Notes under the pieces: model-generated
The model's input: only the letters and a program-made list of their open reading frames with translations
Database searches by the model: none
Told to the model about the DNA's origin: nothing
In this document: one piece after another, positions 10,692 through 24,239 of the stretch
Numbering within the stretch: the first letter of the stretch is position 1
How the letters are laid out: every line of letters begins with the position of its first letter
From: Diphasiastrum complanatum
Taxonomy: Eukaryota; Streptophyta; Lycopodiopsida; Lycopodiales; Lycopodiaceae
NCBI GenBank assembly: GCA_029204225.1
Contig: CM055094.1
Location: 69,307,055 to 69,371,054, forward strand
Length of the DNA: 64,000 nucleotides
Direction of reading: 5' to 3'
Position numbers and translations under genes: made by a program

Positions 10692-11139
10692 CCCATTACA
10701 AGACAGCTCCGAACTTGCTAAATTAAGAGAGGATGTCCATAAAACAAAAAAATAAAAGAAACAGCTTTAATTTTAGACATAAATCAGTGTGATAGGCCAC
10801 TTGTAGACCCAATAACAGGAGACAGGCCAATGGAAGTTAGAGAGCCTAATGAAACAAACGTACATAATATAAAAATAAAATTTAAAGATCATACACAGGC
10901 CATAGTTACTCCCTTTGTTGTTTTGGTTGATCCCAACAAATGTAACGATGTTGCGAATTTTGATTTTTCTTTATTAGATTCATATCATTTTTTTGTTCTT
11001 GGGAGGATACACAGTTTACAAGCTTGAAAACAATTATCTCAAGAGTATCTCCATATCCCAAGCTTTCGAACTGCATTTGTTGGTCTGACAATGGAAGAAG
11101 CAAAATTATTGGCTTGGGACCACAATATTGATCAGGACT
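10692..11139 (+). pseudogene. C-terminal half of the interrupted ORF, ParB-like region
   Basis: This continues the frame of the 3915-4673 ORF: after SGASIR it reads PLQDSSELAKLREDVHKTKK and then reaches a stop, or an intron with an acceptor near 10783. From about 10784 the plus strand encodes NQCDRPLVDPITGDRP, then IKFKDHTQAIVTPFVVLVDP and SYHFFVLGRIHSLQA. A single in-frame TGA follows, then RTAFVGLTMEEAKLLAWDHN and IDQDYRMKM. The (G/R)xHSxQA motif followed by 'GLT-EEA-LLAWDHN' resembles ParB/sulfiredoxin-fold N-domain proteins found in eukaryotic mobile elements. That resemblance is from memory and has not been searched. The coding segment ends at about 11139, where unrelated minus-strand copia-like sequence begins. 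Confidence 0.45.
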
Positions 11140-12238
11140 ACCGGATGAAGATGGTCTTCAAGTCATTTCTCTTTTTTTTGGTCATCATGTTAATGCCACC
11201 AATGTCACCATCATAAATCAAAATATAGATTCCAAGCTTTCCATCCAACATGAAGTAGAGTAGGTGAAAATCAGTATCAAACCTAAGAAATCCAGCCTTC
11301 TTGAGTCCATAACAAGCCTCAATAAGCTCACCAATGAGATCTCCTTTGCCTTGAAGAAATTGCCTCTCGATTTGCTCCTTGTAGTCTTCTCCAACCAACC
11401 TTTTGCCATCTTGATCATGAATGATCAATTCACAATCATAGAATCTTTTGAGTTGATGAAGAGATGTGAGATCGATGCCTTGGATCTTCTCAAGAACCAA
11501 TCTTCCATTGCTCTTTCCTTCATAAGACTCCCTCTTAAGATTTGCATCATAAGAAGTAGAAACCTCAAAAACATTAGAAGCCATGAAAAAAATGATTAGT
11601 ACCTTCAATATAAGGATGATTGAAGTACTCTCTTTTTTCAAAAAAGAACTTCTAATCAATGATTCAGATAATGACTCATATGATAGTGATTCTTCACATA
11701 CTTCTCTTCTTCTTGACTTGTGAGTATCTCCCTCAGCAAGTCTCTTTATAGAACCATTTGATATACTCTCTTTATGAAGACATGTGACTCCACTTGCTGC
11801 AAAAATGACTTTCTTGGACTCATCACAAAAGAATGTAGAAGATCCATCTCCTTCATGAATGCACCTAGTAACATCTTTTTCCATATCATCAAAGAAATCA
11901 TTAGCAACAACCTTTTCCAAGGAAGAACCTTCACCTCCATTGATGAAGTTAGCTCTTTCCTTACCTTTTGCATGCTTGCACTTGCCATGAAAAACCATTG
12001 AAACACCATCATTATCCTCAAGACTAGCCAAGTTAGCACAAAGATGAACATCTCCAAGAAGCATATTAGATCTTGACCTAGATCTAGAATAAGAAAGCTT
12101 GTTAGACTTTGCATAAGATCCACCAATCTTATTGATGCTAAAAGGGAACTTTGGAAAGTTGAGACCAATCTCCCTTTCCATTCCATCCTTTTTGTTAGCC
12201 ATAACAAAAGCTGTCGGAAATAGGTTTGGATAATGCAA
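11138..12238 (-). CDS. 366-codon ORF with copia RT-like C-terminus (element fragment)
   Basis: An uninterrupted minus-strand frame. The likely start is MANKKDGMEREIG near 12202, although the frame is open from an ATG at 12238. The N-terminal 250 residues are Ser/Lys/Glu-rich and match nothing I know. The last 60 residues read ACYGLKKAGFLRFDTDFHLL and then GKLGIYILIYDGD, followed by a Lys-rich helix. This is the layout of copia RT (ALYGLKQ..., then YVDD), but the catalytic YVDD is replaced by YDGD and the region between is shortened. It is therefore not an active polymerase. It may be a chimeric remnant or a rare surviving element-derived ORF. It abuts the copia-3 LTR at 12239. Confidence 0.4.
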   Translation of the reverse strand: MHYPNLFPTAFVMANKKDGMEREIGLNFPKFPFSINKIGGSYAKSNKLSYSRSRSRSNMLLGDVHLCANLASLEDNDGVSMVFHGKCKHAKGKERANFINGGEGSSLEKVVANDFFDDMEKDVTRCIHEGDGSSTFFCDESKKVIFAASGVTCLHKESISNGSIKRLAEGDTHKSRRREVCEESLSYESLSESLIRSSFLKKESTSIILILKVLIIFFMASNVFEVSTSYDANLKRESYEGKSNGRLVLEKIQGIDLTSLHQLKRFYDCELIIHDQDGKRLVGEDYKEQIERQFLQGKGDLIGELIEACYGLKKAGFLRFDTDFHLLYFMLDGKLGIYILIYDGDIGGINMMTKKKRNDLKTIFIR

Positions 12239-13071
12239 TGTGGAAACTTCCTACTTCCAATGCATGACTACGCCTATCAATAATTGAACAAAGCAGTATT
12301 GATGAAAATCACGTTCAATCTTTAGCAACTAACTTTGAAATCGCTAGATACTAAGTGATTACGTAGCCAAACATAAAGTATTGAACTATCAGACAATTTT
12401 TATCAGTTACAAAAGCAATACAGAGATGAATGCATTCTAACATATACTGAACGTAATAAGAAGATAGTATTGATTCAGAAAAACAAAATCAGATGCTAAT
12501 GAGCGCAAGACAATGGCGGATAGAAATCGCACACTCTAAGTTGTCTCTGAGTAATTGAGAATAAGTCTGATAATAAGTAGCTTTGTTGATAAGCAGTAGC
12601 GCAATAGCAACTCTAAAATAAATCTTGAAAAGAATACTAAAACTGCCACAGACGAAGGTGTCGCAAAAAAGTGACAGTGTCGAGTTTTTGCGAAAAACCC
12701 GACAGTGCCCTCAAATCTCATTTAGGGTTGTCCCACACTTTGCCAGAGTCATTTCCTTAACATTTGAGGCACTTAGAAAAATGCGAAAAATGTGACTCTG
12801 CATATTTGCTCGCAAATCCTAACAGGCGAAAAAGGCGACACTACATTTTTCCACGAGATTCCTGACAGGCGAGAGTTTTGCAAAAATGTGAAAAAGCCGA
12901 AGTGAGAGAAAATGCGACACTGTTGTTAAACTCCGTGTATTTCTGCAAACTATGTAAAAACACTTGTAAATCTGCAAACTGTATAAAAACACGGGAAAAT
13001 CCACAGAACTGGATAAACAATGGATGATTAAAACCGATTAGTCGATTAGTAAAAAGGAGAATAATCCAACA
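12239..13071 (-). repeat. 3' LTR of copia-3 (candidate, 833 bp)
   Basis: The outer end reads TGTGGAAACTTCC on the plus strand and the inner end reads CCAACA, giving TGT...ACA termini. The inner end is followed at once by CTCCCCCTGAATC, which on the element strand is the polypurine tract GATTCAGGGGGAG. The A/T-rich body holds no credible gene. No partner LTR is found in the window, so the outer boundary is inferred. Confidence 0.6.
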
Positions 13072-13248
13072 CTCCCCCTGAATCTGAATCCTTGAATGCC
13101 TTGACCTTCAAACTTAGTTTTACACAAAATCTTTTGTGTGCTTCCAAACTTAATGCTCTAGTAAAAATATCTGCTGTCATATCTTGCGTTCTACAGTACT
13201 ACAATCTGACCTCTTCGTTGAGAACTTTGCTTTTGGCAAAATGATACT

Positions 13249-13890
13249 TCAGTTCAATGTGCTTACTCCTAGAATGAAATCTAGGGTTGGCTGATAAAGC
13301 AATGGCACTTTGATTATCACAAAATAATGTCGTCGGAGCATATTGATTCCGATATCTGAGAGTAAGTTCCTCAACCAAATTGCTTTCTTTGTAGCTTGAG
13401 AGGCTGCGATATACTTTGATTCAGTGGAAGATAAAGCTACTGAAGATTGCTTGCGACTGTTCCAAAAAATTGGACCATTATTGAGAAAGAATGTAAAATT
13501 GGAAGTGAATTTACGAGTGTCTACATCTCCTGCCCAACTTGCATCTGTGTAACCACTGAGTAGATTGAGTTTGTCATTGTTGACTGTTCTATAACAAATG
13601 CAAAAATCCATAGTAGCTCGAAGATATCTCATGACTCTGATAAGAGCCTTCCAATGTGTTATACCAGAATTAGTCATAAACTGATTGAGAGAGCTGATTG
13701 CAAAAGCTATGTCTGGCCTGGTACAGATCATGGCATACATAAGAGATCCTATAATAGAATGGTAAGGATGCTCACGCATCTGCTGCTTCTCGTGAATTGT
13801 TTGGGGACATTGATCCTTTGACAATTTGAGTCCTGGTTCCATTAATGAGAGATCTAACTTGCAATTAATCATATTATATCTGACTAACAT
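13249..13890 (-). pseudogene. copia-3 RNase H and end of RT
   Basis: The 213-codon minus-strand frame contains HPYHSIIGSLMYAMICTRPD, HWKALIRVMRYLRAT, GYTDASWAGDVDTRK, NSRKQSSVALSSTESKYIAA and AIWLRNLL, in the order usual for the C-terminus of copia Pol. The end is frame-shifted after about residue 185, so the terminal TKHIE...DIFTK motif is lost from this frame. Nothing suggests expression. Confidence 0.85.
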
Positions 13891-14187
13891 GTTGTAGATG
13901 TACCTCTGTTATATAATGTAGACCAAATTTTGTTTTTAGTCTCTATGGATTTGTATACCAAGGCAGAAATGAGCTTCGCCCAGATCAGTCATGTTGAATT
14001 TGAAAGATAATCTTGTCTTGGCCTCTTTTATCAGATCGGTACTGTTGCTGAAAAGCAATGTATCATCCACGTATAAAGTAATAATAATAAAAGACTGTTG
14101 CACTGCTTTAAAGTAAAAATTTGAATCTGAAGAGCTAGGTGTGTAGCCGTGATCAATGAAGAAAGTATTGATCCTTTGATACCATGC

Positions 14188-15122
14188 TCAAGCAGATTGC
14201 TTCAAGTCATAAAGTGCCTTACAGAGTTTACACACATGATTGTGTTTACCCTCGATAATATAACCTTCGGTTTGCACCATGTATATGTCTTCTTCGATAA
14301 CTCCGTTGAGATATGTTGTATATACATCCATTTGATGTATTTCCAAATCTGGTGTAGTGGCAAATGATAGCAAAAGTCGAATAGAAAAATGCTTGACTAC
14401 TGGACTGAAGGTCTCAGTGTAATCGACATTGTATACCTAAGAAAATCTTCTGGCGACAAGTCGTGCCTTTCTCCTGTTGATGCTTCCATCTGCATCATAC
14501 TTGACTTTGAAAATCCATTTGCAATCAACTACATTTTTGCTAGCAAGTAATTCGACAATTGTCCATGTATAGTTCTTGATAAGAGATGAATACTCTTTAT
14601 CCATAGCTTTTTTCCAGAGATCAGAATCAGGCTAACTGAGTGCCTCTTGGACAAATGTCGTCTCTTGAACAAGATAGGCTGTAGACTCGTCGATATACCT
14701 CACAAGTGGTCTGCTTGCTCTTGAAGATCTTCTGGGTAATAGAGGAAGTTGATCATTTCCATCATATTGTAGTTGTTGAATAGCAACATCATCATCTTCT
14801 GATTTACCGTTGATTTGTTGTATGTCAAAAGTAGAAGAGTTTGGACCTTCAATGGGAATAGTCGACTGAGAAATTGGAAAGTTCACTACGTCAAGAGAAT
14901 CTGATAGGTTGGCTACATGGGGACTCCTCTTTCCTTTGAGGTCTTGAAACTGATCTTCGATGAAGATGACATCCCAGCTAGTGAATATCTTGGACTCGAT
15001 GGGATTGAACAGCTTGTAGACTTGATCTGAAGTAGTGTAGCTGATGAAAACACATTTGATATTCTGGAAGTCGAGCTTCTTCCTAAGATCACGAGGTATC
15101 TGCGCAAAAGCAATACATCCAA
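14188..15122 (-). pseudogene. copia-3 RT core and integrase-RT linker, fragmented
   Basis: The frame at 14373-14188 carries LEIHQMDVYTTYLNGVIEED and CKALYDLKQSA, the RT motifs equivalent to HQMDVKTAFLNG and ALYGLKQ. The frame at 14886-14632 is the acidic linker with a PLPRRSSRASRPLVRYI-type motif that usually precedes RT. 15122-14913 covers the end of integrase in a shifted frame. Several frameshifts separate the pieces. Confidence 0.78.
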
Positions 15123-15269
15123 AAATTCGTAGGTTTGATAAAGAAGGTTTGGTACATGTCCAAACTTCGAATGGTGTTTTGTTTGAGAGACCTTTAGTAA
15201 GACATCTGTTCTGAATATAGGTTGCTATTGAAACAGCTTCAGCCTAGAAGGACTTCGGAAGTGTCGCAT

Positions 15270-16130
15270 GTGATAACATGCACTTTGCCAATTCAACTAA
15301 GGTTCTGTTCTTTCTCTCAACAAGACCATTTGACTGAGGTGAATAGGAGGTAATGTATTGTTGTTCAATGCCGTTTTTAAGGCAATACTCCTTGAATTAG
15401 GTGGAGATGTATTCTCCCATGTTATCTGACCTTAGTGCTTTGATTAATTTGTCAGTTTGATTCTCAGCATGCTCTTTGAATTGTCTGAATTCGAATGAAA
15501 GCCTCTGATTTCTGTTAAATGAAATAAAGAGTTGTTCTTTTGGAGAACTCATCAATAAAGGTAACGAAATACTTTGCATCTAGCAATGAAGGAGTTTGCA
15601 TAGGTCCACATATATCTGTATGAACAACATCTAACAGACCTTTTGTTGCATGTGTATGGTCTGATCTAAAAGGAATCCTAGTTTGCTTTTCAAAGATGCA
15701 GCTATGACAGTCAGGGAGATCGACCTTGCCAAAAGGATAGTTGAGATCAAGAACCATGGATTGTTTGGACATGTTCAAAATAGATACATGATTCAAAGAT
15801 CCACAATTCAATCAGATCCACAATCGAAGAAGAAGATGTTTTGTAGGTATTGCCAAGCAACCTGATCAACAAGAATGCAGCCAAGCAATACATGTTGTGT
15901 ATCTGATATATTGAGGATAATAAGCGCGAAAGCTTTACCATCCTTTGATTTTCACTTTGACTCGTCGTCTTCAGGTTCTACTTCTGTACTTGTAACAACA
16001 TCTTATAACTCGTTGGTGAATTGCATTTATAAAAAGTACGTCCAATCTTCCCAATCATTCACTTCATTACTAAGCAATACATTCTGCTCTTTAATGAAGT
16101 TGTATCAAGGCATAAGCCATACTGATCAGT
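15270..16130 (-). pseudogene. copia-3 integrase and Gag N-terminal scrap
   Basis: The minus strand at 15811-15515 encodes CHSCIFEKQTRIPF, LLDVVHTDICGPMQTPSLLD and FVTFIDEFSKRTT, the integrase zinc-binding and first catalytic region. 15579-15397 continues with KALRSDNMGEY. Upstream, about 16080-15850, the strand reads NEVNDWEDWTYFL and then DDESKWKSKDGKAFALIILN, a UBN2-type Gag start. The sequence jumps from Gag residue ~100 to the pre-integrase, so the zinc knuckle and protease are deleted. Confidence 0.75.
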
Positions 16131-17621
16131 ACAAGAGCAAAAGAAATGTATTAGGTTCACATTTACATTGTACATGTAAGCAACTTTTCTTCACTATACT
16201 GATGGACAAAGATATGACTATGGTCACAACGTTAGGTACTAGAGCACTTCTGTGCTATACTAGCCCCCATGGATATCCCGTAACTGTTTTCCGAGAGCCG
16301 AAACACCGAACAACTTGGGCAAATCCATGCCATTCAAGTGTACCATTGTCAAGATCTATATGAGTACGTGACTTACAAACAACATTGGGACACCGGATGC
16401 AAGCAAATTCTATTAAATAAAACATACAAGCTCATGTCTATTTTTAACGTACATAAGATCAGACTTTTCTAGCATTATTAGTTACTACCTTTAAAGGAAG
16501 AGGTTTCAGTATAATCATGCATGGATAAGACTTCCTGTAGTAACGAGTAAGGCTACCCACCGTATTGGTGCAGTTTCATATAGCATCATACATGAATGAT
16601 AGACGAAGTCATCTGTTGCAAATTATCCATCTTCGAATATTTTAACAAATCACCTACGTGCTAGAAGATTCAAATCGAAAGTATTGTGTTAAGTGTAAAG
16701 TACTTATGTCACCCTCATAGTCTTTAGCAATATTTAACCCATCATTTTGCCGTAGATTATTAACTTATCATTCAACTTATTCAAGAGCAGTTCCTTCCCC
16801 ACAATATCCACAACATACGGATAATCATGTTCTGTGTATACGTCTTCTTAGAAATAAACAATAAAACCAAGCATTCTTCATGTTACACTCTTAGAAGCCA
16901 ATCTACTCCTTATCAGAGGTAGCAATCATCATAGTTTGTATCATACAACCGTAGCAATCACCCATAGCAACCATTTATAGCAAGTTACAGCCAATGGAAT
17001 AGCAAAAATGCTCTTATCAATCACATATAAGCATTCATCATTGTAATCACTGGAATCCATAAGTAAAGACAACGGTCCATCGCACTTTTTCCATCCTTAC
17101 ATACTATAAAATGCATGGAATAATGCATGCATGCAAGGCCATGCCTCATTGCAGTATCAATATGGAATTTATACTCAGAAAGTAGCGCTAGCCAGCGGCC
17201 CATTCCGCTACAAAGATAGCACTGGCCAATGACTACTAATCACACATAATCAGTGATACTTTTTGTGTACACCTGGATGGTTGTCCAGCGCCAACTATAA
17301 CTCAATCAGTGATAGAAAAAGTACTTGTAAGGGTGCCCACTACTGCTCCTTGAGGCAGCGCTTGATTGTAAGAATGCCGAATCACAGTTTTGCAAGCCAA
17401 AACATGCTACTACACAATGGTAATCACAGCAAGTTGTAAACATTCATTCCAATCGTAAAGTACAGCACAAAACCTTCATTATCAACGAGCTAGCATTCCT
17501 CATAGCGTTCTCACCTTAGGTTGCAGTATCGTTCACACGATTGCACTTCCAGTAGCTTTCACGAGTATTCCTCTTCAATAGTAATCACCGTAAAGAAAGC
17601 ACCAATAGAGCAAGGTTGAAG
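16131..17621. other. Non-coding interval, nothing recognised
   Basis: About 1.5 kb of A/T-rich sequence without a convincing ORF, splice pattern or repeat border. A short phrase around GCCATACTGATCAGT near 16120 recurs near 18628, and 'CAAATCCATGCCAT' occurs near 16320 and 18765, hinting at shared repeat ancestry of the two areas. Confidence 0.4.
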
Positions 17622-17643
17622 GAGAGAGAGAGAGAGAGAGAGA
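17622..17643. repeat. Short GA microsatellite
   Basis: Eleven GA dinucleotides in a row. Confidence 0.95.
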
Positions 17644-17960
17644 AAACAGGAAAGTATGAGGGAAAGTGAATAGGATTCTGTGACTTCTTTATAGAATCAG
17701 AGGACACTTAGGTGTACTAAGTGCAAATTGCTGCTCACCATTAGATTGACTGTTCAAAATGTGCACAGATCTTGGCCCTTGGAAAGACTACCAACTTTTC
17801 CACCACTTTTTTTTAGAAATTTTTTTTAATAAATGGGGTCTTCTATCATAGCAAGGCATTTTTCTTTTGCCCCGACTAGTAAAAAGAGTTATTATGCGAC
17901 ATTTGCATTCTACAGAGGTTTGCGAAGTAAATAGAGTAATATATTTATGTAACAGAGCCC

Positions 17961-21533
<3,573 letters not shown>

Positions 21534-21685
21534 ATTTTTGTCTAAATTGTCTACTTTTTGCTTCCGCAATATCAGTCGCAAGACTTTCTTTGTGTTTGCC
21601 TACATAATCAACACCATCGATTCTAACGACTTAGAAGTTGAAATCAGGTAGAATTAGTCGAGTCGTTCAACTCACCATCCTGATT

Positions 21686-21806
21686 CGAGGAATCATTCGC
21701 TACTCCATCATCCCAGCAATGTCGTGTCACTATTCTCAGCATGCATCGAGGAATCATTCGCTACTCCATCATCCCAGCGGTGTCGTGTCACTATTCTCAG
21801 CATGGT
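21686..21806. repeat. Two-copy 61-bp tandem repeat
   Basis: CGAGGAATCATTCGCTACTC starts at 21686 and again at 21747. The two 60-bp copies differ mainly at CAATG/CGGTG. The second copy ends in TCTCAGCATGGTATCA, which resembles an LTR end followed by the start of a Met-tRNA primer site, but the match to the primer site is only 8 bases. Confidence 0.85.
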
Positions 21807-21828
21807 ATCAAGGTTGTGCTATCAAAGC

Positions 21829-23580
21829 CTAATACGACATTAGAGCTATCTTCATAGCTCGAAAACTTTCCATAGGAGTCGAGAGGATAATTGTTTTCTT
21901 GTTTTGTAAGTAACACAAGATTTTCTTTCTTAAGTCTCTGATATTACTATCACTTAAACTAATTGCTAGTTGAAACGAAGTGTGGTCGGTGGCAAGCTTA
22001 TAGGTTGTCCAAAATGCCCATAAAGCTGCTTGAAGTTTGTGTTCCCAGTCAGATCTACCAGCTTTCACAATTTTTGTAATAATGTTGCACATAATTTTAT
22101 TGGAAGATTCAGCTTCACCATTACAACGGGGATAATAAGGTGTACTTTTACAATGAACCACAAGAAACTCGGCTAGGAGTACTCGTACTATCTCATTAAA
22201 TAAGTGAGTACTATGATCACTCAAGTTCTAGAGGACATCCAAAGCGCGTAGTAATGTTCTCATAAAAAAAATTTAGCTATGCTGGTTAGTCTCTACTTCA
22301 ATAAGCTTTTGGCTTGCAAAGCAGATGTGAAAATCTTTCTTCTTATCCCATAGTGTCAACACAATCCCTATTGCATACTTGGATGCATCCGTGCGGCACA
22401 TGAAATTCTATGCTCTAGTTTCGAGACCGTAGGATAGGGGCAGTGACAAGGGCTTGCTTACTTTTCTCAAAGGCGTCTAGGGCTTTCTGTGTCCAGTTAA
22501 GTTCAATAGTGAGACGACAGATTAGCCTGGCTAACAAGGCAAACAATAATATAAAACATGTGTAATAAATGGTGTGTCCCATAAAGGTATAGACATCATG
22601 TACTGTTTTGGGGATTATCTCAATTATTATTCTAACCTTATCAGGATCAGTGAAAATCCCATGATGCAACATAATATGTCCTAACACAATGCCATGGGTT
22701 ACCCATATTTGGCATTTGGTTGGGTTAAGAGAGATGCCATATTTTTGACACTGTTGCAGAACTCGTTTCAAATGATTTAGGTGGTACCTTTGGACTGATT
22801 GCACACACAAATCATCAAGGAACACTTCTAAGAATTTTTGAAGAAATTCTTTGAAGGCAGGTTGCATAACTCTTTAGAACGTGCTGGTGCATTGCACAAT
22901 CTAAACGACATTACGCAGAAAGCATAAGTCCCCCATGTTGTTGCAAAGGCAATCTTATGCTAGTCCTATGGTGCTATCTACACTTGATTGTACCCACTGA
23001 ACCCAAAGAGAAAACTATAGGCCTCTTCTCCTACTATTTGTTCAAGTACTCCTTTAGTAAAAGGTAGAGGGAAGTGGTCCTTCTTCATGAGCTCATTAAG
23101 TTTCTTGAGATCTACACAGATACGTAGTTTCTTGTTGCACAATAACAATCGGAGATACCCTATCAATGTGTTCTATTTCATATATGAATCCAGCATCTAG
23201 TAGCTTTTTCAACTCTTGTTGAATAAGCTTTGAATAGTGAGGGTTGCAGTGATAGGGTCGGCTCACTTTTGGTTCGCACCATCGACCAATGGAAAGTTGT
23301 GCTGCACTACTTCCGGTGGTATTCCCTTAAGGTCCTTGTAGGACCATACAAAGCAATCACGATATTCACTTAGGAGATCTCTCAAAGAGAATAGTTTCCC
23401 AGTCGTAAGCTGTTCACCTACATAAACTAATTTCTTGTCTTCCCCAAGATTGCGGCTAGATCTAGAAGTTATGAACTTTTGTAGGAAGCTCATACGAATA
23501 GGGATTATCATGTAAGACATTCGAGTTGTGGGTTCCCGCTGAGCTTGGAGAAAGGCAACAAATACATCATCTAAGGTTTA
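21829..23580 (-). pseudogene. Ty3/gypsy pol fragment (RT, partial RNase H, integrase)
   Basis: Minus-strand pieces run in gypsy order. 23520-23263 is a pre-RT segment (LLSEYRDCFVWSYKDLKGI). 23166-22978 is early RT (LRICVDLKKLNELMKKDHFP, SFLFGFSGYNQV). 22867-22415 holds the RT palm with VFLDDLCVQS (catalytic DD), GISLNPTKCQ and LGH, ending in WTQKALDAFEKSKQAL. A short RNase H scrap at about 22400-22250 jumps to integrase at 22224-21829 (SDHSTHLFN, STPYYPRCNGEAESSNK, ALWAFWTTYK). The integrase zinc finger and much of RNase H are deleted. RT would copy element RNA and integrase would insert it, but stops and deletions rule out activity. No LTRs were identified. Confidence 0.85.
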
Positions 23581-23969
23581 ATCTTGAAAGTATGCTAGCA
23601 TATCAATGGCTCAACTGTCGATCCTTGATCTTGTCTTGGCTTTTGAATTTGGGATAGTGAGGTTGATGTTGTCGAGACTGTTTTTGACGTGTAGCATCTA
23701 CTGGTTGAATCTTGGTATTCATGAGTTGTGGATGATCACAACCCATCTTTGTCTTTCCCTTTAGATTAACATGTATTTTGGTAGTTGGTTCCTTGGCTGC
23801 TGCCATATTGAGAGAGCATGAGCAGGTTGGTGGGATTGTTGGCATAACTGTCATCTCGGTGGGATCCCACAGTGTGGTGTCCACACAGGTTATGACCTCA
23901 TCTACTAGACTATCCCAATGGCTCATCTTGATCTTGTATTGATACACATTGGTGGGGTGAGGCTTCTTA

Positions 23970-23989
23970 GAGAGATAGAGAGAGAGAGA

Positions 23990-24023
<34 letters not shown>

Positions 24024-24100
24024 AAAGAAAGAAAATGTATTAATGTCTGTTGAGTGCCCAAGGGCATGTAAGACAGAATGAATAAGTACATGTCTCGTAG

Positions 24101-24187
<87 letters not shown>
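23970..24187. repeat. Compound GA/GT/GA microsatellite region
   Basis: GA, then TG (23991-24008), then GA to 24023. About 80 bp of unique sequence follows, then a pure 85-bp GA run at 24103-24187. Confidence 0.95.
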
Positions 24188-24189
<2 letters not shown>

Positions 24190-24239
24190 TTCTGAGGTGA
24201 ACGTTGATGCTTCATGCTTGAAAGTTTACTTTTCTATCA

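Larger units (their letters stand above)
13072..16130 (-). mobile_element. copia-3: internally deleted Ty1/copia element
   Basis: Minus-strand fragments in copia order lead away from the 833-bp LTR: RNase H (13890-13249), RT (14373-14188 and flanks), linker (15122-14632), integrase (15811-15270) and a Gag N-terminal scrap (about 16120-15850). The Gag C-terminus, zinc knuckle and protease are missing between the last two. No primer-binding site or second LTR is found beyond 16130, so the 5' end is truncated or too decayed to see. Confidence 0.8.

Noticed and set aside
11746-12207. Alternative 153-codon minus-strand frame rich in Leu and Met
   Set aside because: It overlaps the 366-codon ORF in another frame, and only the latter carries the RT-like tail.
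15875-16363. 162-codon plus-strand ORF
   Set aside because: Its first part is antisense to the copia-3 Gag remnant and the rest has no similarity or splice context.
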